A DNA stretch of 64,000 nt. Origin: Nipponacmea schrenckii. Taxonomy: Eukaryota > Mollusca > Gastropoda > Lottiidae. A program made the translations under genes and the position numbers. Positions 57,201 through 64,000 of the stretch are shown in pieces (position 1 is the first letter of the stretch; the number at the start of each line of letters is the position of its first letter). Below the pieces are notes generated by a model. That model saw only the letters and a program-made list of their open reading frames with translations. It made no database searches and had not been told where the DNA came from. The DNA lies in contig CM060200.1 of assembly GCA_030562195.1 (NCBI GenBank), positions 19,214,594 to 19,278,593 of the forward strand, written 5' to 3'.

Positions 57201-60200
57201 AAGAAATTAAAGTACATACAAATATTTTGAAATGAAATGCAACTTGGAGGCAAAAATTTTTCTTGGATTATTTTCACATATACTACTTGGTTGACTATAA
57301 TAACAAGTTTTAAGAACAACTTGTTTTGTAAACACTCATCAGTAAAATTGTTTAGAAATCATCTGTCAGTAGGCTTTAATATCAAACTCATAACAATAGA
57401 TAGATAATGCCATTGTTTCTGAGAGTAAGACATCAGAGTTTATTTATAACTGTCTAAAAGGTTTTATAAGATGTACAAACTATAACCATACTTGATAGAC
57501 GTTCTTATCATTTTACCCCCAGTGGAGAAACTAAAATCCCACCCATAGATCTGGGATTTGCTGAACTACCAACAGAGCAGAGATTACTGGTAACTGACCT
57601 TCTCTGTACACACTTCGTTCTTGCTGCTTCTGACCTTTGACACACTAATCCTTGAATTCCATTGACACTAGATTCTGAACCTTCATTTCGTTTTACCTTA
57701 GATGTATCTTCACATTTACTTGCTCAATGGATTGATTGGTTATATTCAATTAATAAATTTACTATTTTACCAAGCAGAATATAAGCATGATGATGCTAAT
57801 GTCAAAAAAAAGATGATGTTTTAGGTTCTCTTTCATATTTACATAAAACAATGGTCAAAGAATGAAATAGGCTTAGGTATCTAATGGTAAATAATGTGAA
57901 GGTATTGAACAGAATTATTGGAATCCAAGGATTGAACTTGTTACTTTCATTGATGTCACGCAAGGAAATCTCTTGAGAAACACCAAAGAAATGGATATAG
58001 TCTGTAAAAAGCTGCTTATCCATATATCTTCCTTTACCTATTTCTTTATCTATTTCAATTTTCACTGATACATGGTGTTTCTTCTTCACACAATAAATTT
58101 ATCTCTAGACTCAAATCTATATCTTTTTTTTTCTAACAAGAACCACTATGTCTATTCATATTAAATATCACATAGCCTACTAGTATTGGAAAATTTTCTT
58201 CTCAAAATGATGTTTGAATATTGTATTTTCTGATCTTATTGCACTGATCACTCTTTCTCAGGAAATCAAACGTATTATCAAATGGAATATTGGATGATCC
58301 AGACTGGTTAAGACAAAATCGTCCAGACACTGATCGTGCCTATTCACAATTGGTAATTATTTCTTCACGCTTTTAGTTTGTGTGATTGTCGTGTTGTGTT
58401 TTGTCTCTGTCTTTGTATTCTGTCCTTGAACCACAATTTTCCATATTTCCTGATACAGTACGTTCTCATTGTCAAGAGAATAGAACATGTAGATTGGATT
58501 CAGGTCTAGTATTGTTAACTGCCTGACAATATTAAAGTTCAACATCAATCTGAGGAAACTTAGAATTACATGCAGTTGCATATATTAGTAAAGAATAGGC
58601 CCTATTTCACAAACACACTTCAGATCAATTTTGTCATAAATATGGTATTTCTCAATATAAAGTTTTTAGTTGAGAGTTTTAGTTGATAAATCCAATCACA
58701 GAGTGGTATTAGAAGTGTCAGTGTCACCAATCACAATAGTTACTTTCATGGAGCTAAAATTCAAGTGAAAACCAAAAGTTATCTTGCACAAATAATTTAT
58801 TAGTCTTCTTAGCCTTGAATGATATACTCCATTTGAGACACTTTAGTCTAACTAAGAAACCTTCTACCCTCTGTTATAATTGTAGTAGTTTCTATACTAA
58901 CTTAGAATTTCTTTTTCTTTATTAACAACTATTAGCTTGAACGATTAAAAAACTGGAATGATGATTTTGAGGTGGGTTATCTTCTGTATTTCATACTAAC
59001 TTTCAAATAAAGGAAGACAATTGAAATATTATATATAATATTTTATCTTGATATTGGACTTCTATATGCAGGATGTAGTTGTTCAAATATAGAATATAGA
59101 AACTATACTGGTGATGTCATAAAACTGTGCAGTAAGATTCCCAACAAGCAGCTAGGAAATTTTAAAGATTTCGATTATGAAATTATTGAAGGTGTAAAAA
59201 AACAAGATTTAATTGAACTTGTACAATCTTGAATAAGTTCTTAGTGCTCTTTGCCTTTTATGTCTGGATCTATGTATATTGTTTGGAACTAACCATGTGC
59301 ACAGTTGAACTATATTTGGTGTTTTATTTGTATCATTACTAACCCATCAGGAGGAAAATCTGAAGGCACCAAGGCCCGATTCTAGACAGAAGACAACACC
59401 TAACAAACCATCCCCAGGAAAACAAGATGTAGGTGCTGTTATTGTTAATCCAAGCACCATGTTATTTGATTAAGTTTAGTTTATTACTGATCTTTTATTT
59501 GGCAATGTTTATTTCATTATCTCACAGATAAACATTTAAAATTGTTTTGTTTATTGCATGCTATTATGAGTTTGTTGATTTATTATTTGGTTATAAATTT
59601 AATAGTTTGGAGGTTTTGTTTATTTAACGAAAAAGCTGCACATTTGGAACAGGTCACAGTCATTATCATGCACTTTTGTCTTGTGTAAGCCCATATATAA
59701 TAATCTTGCTTGATCAGACCACAATCACATGTCTTTTGTAATCTTATATAGTCTTGGCCAATCTTTTGAGCACTTAGCCTGGTTGTTTGTTGAACATTTT
59801 TACTTTAATTACAAGAAAGGCTGATAAATGTATATGAATTCTTTTGGTCAATGAAAAACATATTTTCTTTTATTGACAATCAAAGTTATTGTTGAATATT
59901 TCTCTACTATTCATATACTTTGACCTATGACCTTTGTTATATTACTTATTATTATGACAACCAAATACAAGAGTGAAATGACTATACAAAGTTTGAATAT
60001 TAGTAAGTTTCAGTATTTATGAAATGGATAAATTTTCATAACTAATTAATCTGTTGTTATTTTGTATGTGATTACTTTTTTATGTAGAATTTGTAATTAT
60101 GAGTGCCATGGTGTGTTAATTACAATAATGTTTTATCTTATATTATAATCAGAATGAGCTACCACCAAGAGGAAGAGGGGTTCAACCCCCAGCTGTCCAT

Positions 60201-63200
60201 GAATATCCACCCCGAGGTATAAGAGAAGCCCCAACCTATCTTCCAGAGAGCAATAAACACAGATTCTATGCCACACTACCAGTTGGTGAGTAGATCATAC
60301 AATTTTTACGTCTTCTTTGATCTGCTGCTACATGTATGTGTATTTCACGTTAGCTCCAAACTTGAAAAGGATCACTTTTTTTGTCCTTTACAAACAAGAT
60401 GTCCTTTTTGCGTAACATCTCAAAGTCAAGTTTTCTTCACAATAAAAATACTCCATCAGTTAGTAAGAGTAATAATCTTAAATCTAATAAATTTTGCTTG
60501 TGAAGGTCACAATTGAAAATGAAATAAATGGAGTTTTATATCCTACTCTGAATCTAATGGGCTAATGAAGAAGAGAAGGTTGCAATTGAAACCATTGGGT
60601 AAAATTGCATAATACTGTCTTCAGTTTATAAATTCTATATTTGATTATGAACTAGGGCATGAAGATAGAGATGAGCTGCATAAGAGGAAAGAAGAGTATA
60701 AGCAAGAGTTGATGAGACAGATGAAAGAAGCAGAGGAGGCCAGAAAAAAGTAAGATTGAATAGATACAATAGAATGTTATTGCTATTACTATCTTTCTCA
60801 AGTTAATCAAGATTGCTAAAAGATTGATTTCTGAGTTTAAATAAAAAAAATTTTTTCTTACTAGGAATAAACAAGACTATATAGAATCAGCACCAGAGCA
60901 ACAACAGCAGCCAACACCACCCCAGAAAGTTATAATCATCCCAAATAAACATTTACCTGATGTTGTTCCTCCACAACAACAAGTACAGCAACAGCAATAT
61001 CAGCTGACATCTGGTTTAGATAGACTAAGGTAAGCAATACTACCAGCTGACATCTGGTTTAGATAGACTAAGGTATGCAACACTATCAGTTGACATATGG
61101 TATAGATAGACTAAGGTTAGCAACACTATCAGCTGACATCTTGTTTAGAGGTAAGCAACACTACCAGTTGACATCTGGCTTAGATAGACTAAGGTCAGCA
61201 ATGATTTGTCAGCAGATTACTACTAAGATTTTGCTCTGTGAAAGCTTATCATTTGTTGATCAAGTGTAATTTATGTCATAAAAATAAGATCGTCTTTTAC
61301 AGAAGTGTTGGTTTTCTGACAGACCTGGCTTTCACTTTTGAGACACCAGTTTTAGCTAATCACTAATTTTGATTGCATTAGCTTAACTAGACTCTTCTTA
61401 ATTTCAGTCCAAGATCTGAAATGTTGTTGGGACGAACAAGAGATTTAGAGCGTTTGGAACGAAGGTTGAAGAAAATTGAAAAACAGAATTCTGCCATCAA
61501 TCCATTAGATATTGCCGAATTGGATTTTATTTCAAAACGTGACCCTCGTACTCATATATACCCGTCTGAACACAGTGGTACAGGTATACTAGAGCAAGGA
61601 TTTGATAGGTTGCTTGAACCACCTAAAGTTGGATCTGTAAAAGTTCCTGTTGGTTTAGAATATACCCCTTCGTAAGTATCATGTTTTGATTTTAAGCTGG
61701 AATTTTTCATTTTTATTAAATATAAGTAGTTTATTATGTGTAACAAATTATAACATAGTACAGCTATTTCTGGCCATATTTATAGTCTTTAATCAAGGAC
61801 TTAATATCCAGGTAAATATTTTATATTTTACTCAGATATGAATAACTATTATGTATTTTGTAGAACATATGTGACTGGAGGAGATAATTTTGATAAGTTT
61901 AGTTCAGTAGATAAAGCTTATCATTATTATGGTTCTCATAACCCATTAGATTCTGGACTACCAGCTCCAACACAAATAGCTGCTACAAATTATGGTAGGT
62001 TATTTATCTAGGGGACACTGGTTAAGTGAGTTCTGAACAGGATCTGTTCCAGTTCTGCCATCAATAGAACAGTTTTACATTACATTAATTATTTTCCCAA
62101 TCTATTTTTTCTCCTCTATTTTGAATTATGTCTGCAATTTGTTCCAGCATGTTTAAGTGAACATCGGATTGATTCTAAAACTGACCAATCAATGGGCCAT
62201 ATATTGAAGGACCCCTATAAATTACTTTTATACCAGAATTCATCAATTGGGGAACTCCTATATATTACTATAATACCAGAATTCATCAATCAGGGAACTC
62301 CTATATATTACTATAATACCAGAACTGCATAATAATTTTGAATTCTTTTTCTTAACAACCAAATATCCTACTGGGCTTAAGGTTCAAATAATCTTGACTG
62401 AGATGAAGTTTTATGTTGAATGAATGTTCAAGATATACAATTTATTAATCCAAAACTTTTTATCTAAAGTACACTTTCTAAAATTTTTCTTGAAACTTTG
62501 TTCATTGGTATGATTGTATACACGATTTTATTGTTCGGTTTTGAACTTTTCATCTTATCCTCTACAGGTAGTGTACCTACAGGTAACCAGATTGTATTGG
62601 ATAATTACAGAGCAGCCCCTGGGGGAGGGGGATTAGGAGGAGGAGGAGGAGGAGGATATTCATCACCAGTATTAGGGGGGTGAGTACTATTATGCTAACT
62701 GTAGGGTTTCTTTTGGGTGGAAAGGTATTGCCCAGACGATGTACATATCATAAAGCACCCAGTAGGATTGTTAAAACATTCAAAAGTAAAAGACAGATCT
62801 TGAAAGTTTCCAGTTGAAACCATCATTTAGAAAGAATGTTATCTAAGATAAACCTTATACTAAGTCATTCTTTTTGCTTTAAACAGCATTCTATTACCAA
62901 AATGAGCTGAAGGAAACCACTCTCTTTAAGTAAATTGTAAACTTGCTGTATTTTATTTTTAGACCAAGTGCAGCAGCAATACAGGAGAGTATAAACCAAG
63001 GAAGTGACGCAGAACGCAAGGCAAAACAACGTGCTCAGGCTCAACAATATCAACGTGAGCTCGAACGTCAGGTTGGTTTTATATTTACTCTTTACTCATC
63101 TTATATTCAACTCATTATTGCTCGGAAGCCTTATTCTCCCAAACTTAACTTCTGATGATTTTAGTGTTCCTGTCATTTGATTGGTAAATCATTTAAATTG

Positions 63201-63918
63201 ATATTAAATTCAATGTTTTTTTAAGAATAAGGTTCCTTAGTATTTATTAGTTATTTATTGCTATTCGTGATGTTATTATTTTAAAAACGAGGATACAAGT
63301 TTATAAGATTTTATTTTGACTTGATATGTTTTTAGATGGAAGAGAAGAAGTTGAAACAAGCCATAGCAAGAGAAGAGAAAGAAAGGTATGATTTGTATAG
63401 ATTATCTCCACATCATTAAGGTCTTTAATAAATTGTGTTTTAAACCAGCTAGAAATTTCATTAAACAAGACCTGGATTTTAGTATCACATAAATATTGCA
63501 TTTTTTTTTATAATAGATATGAGCAGAAATTAGAAGATGATATAAAAAATTATAATCCTTTTGGTAGAGGTGGGGCTGGAGCTCCTATGAAAGATGAATA
63601 TGGCAACGTCGTTGGTAAGTTTTGATCATTTAATCAATAACTCATGTTTCTTCCACTTCATTTAGTAGCAGAATCAAATTCTTCTAAATCATTGTGTTTA
63701 AGATGTAACTAAGTATGAATATATTTTCAGCTGACCTAAGAGCCAAGAATAAAGGATACAGTCCACGATATGAACCCATGTCTTCACCAACCAGAGGAGT
63801 TGGTGCCAGACCTACTTCACCTAAAGATGATTTAATAAAGACACCACCAGCTCAAACCACAGCAGAGGGAGAGTCAACATACGCTAGAGGAGGTCATGGA
63901 ATATTTGGACATCCTAAG
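33273..63918 (+). CDS. CSPP1: CSPP1, centrosome and spindle pole associated protein (3' partial, at least 36 exons)
   Basis: Microtubule-binding protein of centrosome, spindle poles and ciliary axoneme. Recognised by the CSPP1 N-terminus (IDKFIREQKSRLVLEKRELD), repeated basic coiled-coil modules ending R-x-EYNDYLK, the RFYATLPVGHEDRDELHKR block and NPFGRGGAGAP near the right edge. Exons: 33273-33359, 33987-34070, 34442-34576, 34880-35023, 35431-35586, 38265-38402, 38676-38744, 39482-39658, 39941-40171, 41097-41207, 42184-42315, [44703-45677 alternative end], 47533-47658, 49576-49701, 50083-50208, 51938-52078, 52450-52491, 52736-52798, 53104-53178, 55066-55166, 55610-55685, 57129-57169, [57523-57589 or 58262-58352], 58936-58971, 59351-59428, 60153-60285, 60656-60749, 60865-61029, 61408-61671, 61864-61994, 62568-62679, 62963-63071, 63336-63385, 63517-63614, 63731-63918. 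About 1,310 codons lie in the window on the main path; the gene continues. Small exons may be missed. Confidence 0.9.
38875..39355. mobile_element. piggyBac-type MITE in CSPP1 intron
   Basis: 481 bp, TTAA on both sides (38871-38874, 39356-39359). Terminal repeats AGGGATAATAGGCGTTAGAA and TTCTAACACCTATTATCCCT, 20 bp with one mismatch. Confidence 0.8.
40473..40582. mobile_element. Short MITE with AGGGATAGGTTT ends
   Basis: 110 bp with termini AGGGATAGGTTT and AAACCTATCCCT. TTAA on the right (40583-40586) and TTGA on the left, consistent with a mutated duplication. Confidence 0.6.
43329..44514 (+). mobile_element. 161-bp tandem-repeat element (Helitron/HINE-like) in CSPP1 intron 11
   Basis: Exact 161-bp period for the first units, marked by CTACAG at 43344, 43505, 43666 and 43827, then about four degenerate units to about 44450. 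Ends with GTGGGCATATGTTACCTTGC followed by CTGGCAAGCT (44486-44514), the inverse of the terminus at 15769-15799. The left boundary also has GCCCAC (43331-43336), mirroring the right-hand GTGGGC. The reading frames here are repeat artefacts. The element lies 190 bp before the alternative CSPP1 exon. Confidence 0.75.
44703..45677 (+). CDS. CSPP1: CSPP1 alternative terminal exon (five-module repeat)
   Basis: A 975-nt exon after a TTTATTTAG acceptor, in frame with exon 11 (phase 0), ending with TAA at 45675-45677. Exons 11 and 13 are also compatible at phase 0, so this exon can be skipped without a shift. Used, it gives a short protein of about 812 aa. It encodes about five copies of a module seen one per exon elsewhere in the gene: (R/K)xEYxxx(I/L)K, a basic Pro stretch, then (W/Y)(K/R)EPSxDDFF. 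No internal phase-0 GT donor is obvious. Confidence 0.75.
   Translation, partial: NQQNKENMRNQQNGGMKSQGSSRRMWKEDSSLDFFSSNRAEPNRVPGDKFNEFTKGSRRTPAEQNGYVPSQMQNKPKVEPVAASNHRVDEERRQEYQELLKSKSTPRSRRFNENETDEFMSNKYDKPKVQAKGNLENFIKSGPNPSPAPSNQTPVQSLPTINQNQHPDMERKEEYNNLIKNGSKPKKLYKEPSKDDFFDFARIQRNNPSEKQPRERAPVDEELKREYNENIKNNPKPILKPYRENSSDDFLKYGGPQRRVNNNSTRVPSSETFVNQDKEYQAKIKGGQTPRRRTWREPTNDNFFETTDKYQQASKKFTSGSDIL
45678..47532 (+). other. 3' UTR of short CSPP1 isoform / intron 12
   Basis: AT-rich, non-coding. Potential poly(A) signals include ATTAAA near 46319 and 46851 and AATAAA near 47411. A possible small inverted-repeat element with AAGAGGCAG and CTGCCTCTT ends spans about 47168-47326. Confidence 0.45.
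47533..50208 (+). repeat. CSPP1: Three successive 126-nt CSPP1 exons encoding one module
   Basis: Exons 47533-47658, 49576-49701 and 50083-50208 are each exactly 126 nt and phase 0-0. Each encodes a 42-residue module of the form REW(R/N)EPSKEDLL ... KRKxLxEERxxEYNxxLK. This is the signature of tandem exon duplication. The next exon (51938-52078, 141 nt) is a longer relative. Confidence 0.8.
50288..50451. mobile_element. MITE, AGGGGC-TTATTC family copy 1
   Basis: Ends AGGGGCTTTATTCTTAA and AAGAATAAGGCCC in inverted orientation. Same terminal sequences as the element at 54227-54348. Confidence 0.5.
51346..51709 (-). mobile_element. piggyBac-type MITE, AGGGGC family copy 2
   Basis: 364 bp bounded by TTAA (51342-51345, 51710-51713), ends AGGGGCCCAGGCTTGATT and AAATCCTGGGCCCCT. 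Its interior matches the reverse complement of 27039-27509, with a deletion. Confidence 0.8.
53590..53728. repeat. Tandem duplication of about 50 bp
   Basis: The block ATCAATATATAACATAGATT followed by TTACCACTAGC occurs twice about 80-85 bp apart (near 53611 and 53698), directly left of a MITE. Confidence 0.7.
53732..54166. mobile_element. Tc1/mariner-type MITE
   Basis: 435 bp with TA on both sides (53730-53731, 54167-54168) and terminal repeats CTGTAAGGCTACAAATTA and the inverse of CTGTAAGGCTAGAAATTA. The interior holds several GCATTAATTTGT sub-repeats. In a CSPP1 intron. Confidence 0.75.
54227..54348. mobile_element. MITE, AGGGGC-TTATTC family copy 2
   Basis: 122 bp with ends AGGGGCCTTATTC and GAATAAGGCCCCT. 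Confidence 0.65.
54393..54530 (+). other. Orphan exon-like open frame
   Basis: After a CCCCAAAG possible acceptor, one frame encodes about 46 residues (APDFDNSIFIPPLVPLKIQQ, then ANLYPEGARISIKLYED and onwards) ending at TGA. GC content is higher than the flanks. Its phase (1) does not match the preceding CSPP1 exon (phase 0), so it is not part of my CSPP1 model. It may be a fragment of another gene; I do not recognise it. Confidence 0.25.
54705..54990 (+). repeat. About 55-bp tandem repeat in CSPP1 intron
   Basis: Five or six diverged units marked by CCATTGTAGAG-like sequence at 54709, 54764, 54819, 54870 and 54966. No coding meaning. Confidence 0.75.
57523..57589 (+). CDS. CSPP1: CSPP1 cassette exon A of a probable mutually exclusive pair
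   Basis: 67 nt, entered at phase 2 and left at phase 0, bounded by TTACCCCCAG and GTAACTG. Encodes NGETKIPPIDLGFAELPTEQ and RLL. Including it together with exon B would shift frame and hit TGA 11 codons into exon B. Confidence 0.65.
58262..58352 (+). CDS. CSPP1: CSPP1 cassette exon B of a probable mutually exclusive pair
   Basis: 91 nt, also phase 2 to phase 0, bounded by CTTTCTCAG and GTAATTA. Encodes KSNVLSNGILDDPDWLRQNR followed by PDTDRAYSQL. Joins exon 57129-57169 directly in frame, and exits in frame to 58936. Confidence 0.7.
61001..61199 (+). repeat. CSPP1: 43-bp tandem repeat spanning an exon-intron boundary
   Basis: Five copies start at 61001, 61044, 61087, 61130 and 61165 (the fourth interval is shortened to 35 bp). 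Each carries 29 nt of exon end (GCTGACATCTGG ... GACTAAG) plus the 5' splice site, reading GTAAGC, GTATGC, GTTAGC, GTAAGC and GTCAGC. The first is the in-frame donor of exon 60865-61029. Confidence 0.85.
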
Positions 63919-64000
63919 GTATAGAATATATATATGGTTAAATAAAAGGCGAAAGACCCAATACTAACATAAGAAGATTAATAGAATGTTGACCAAATGA

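Noticed and set aside
54705..61199. CRISPR-like regularly spaced repeats
   Set aside because: The arrays at 54.7 and 61.0 kb are head-to-tail diverged tandem repeats without distinct spacers, in a eukaryotic intron or across an exon boundary.

Overview
The window is AT-rich metazoan nuclear DNA. It has intron-rich genes with GT-AG introns, long AT-rich intergenic spacers and many small DNA-transposon relics. The gene content (SARA/endofin, DIMT1, PARP1, a nucleoredoxin-like protein, CSPP1) plus 161-bp tandem-repeat mobile elements resembling the satellite-bearing elements described in molluscs suggest a lophotrochozoan, most likely a mollusc. That assignment is inference; no marker sequence proves it.

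Layout. 1-4862 (+): the 3' eleven exons of a ZFYVE9/ZFYVE16 (SARA/endofin) gene whose FYVE-encoding exons lie upstream of the window. 4863-7823: 3' UTR and intergenic DNA. 7824-14063: a 5'-truncated non-LTR retrotransposon on the minus strand, flanked by a 13-bp target duplication. A 3.8-kb Mutator-like (MULE) transposon sits inside its 3' UTR, flanked by its own 9-bp duplication, and encodes an OTU-protease + MULE-transposase protein. 14540-19136 (-): a complete 11-exon DIMT1 gene (293 aa). 19456-22719 (+): a complete PARP1 (990 aa) with only one intron, head-to-head with DIMT1 over a 319-bp shared promoter. 23838-25197 (-): a two-exon thioredoxin-fold, nucleoredoxin-like gene. 26252-31316 (+): an eight-exon gene of unknown family, head-to-head with the previous gene and preceded by a CRE. 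33273-63918 and beyond (+): at least 36 exons of CSPP1 (centrosome and spindle pole associated protein), open at the right edge.

All exon models were built by hand from splice sites and reading-frame phase. Every junction in DIMT1, PARP1 and the nucleoredoxin-like gene keeps frame. The exceptions elsewhere are informative. SARA/endofin has a last intron that fits no GT-AG solution. The unknown gene contains a 358-nt coding stretch bounded by a perfect donor (exitron-like). CSPP1 has an alternative terminal exon, a pair of exons that phase makes mutually exclusive, and a 43-bp tandem repeat that duplicates a 5' splice site.

The best candidates for something little described are the OTU-MULE element with its subterminal repeats, the CSPP1 splicing architecture, the near-intronless PARP1, and two inverted 161-bp repeat elements that share a hairpin terminus.
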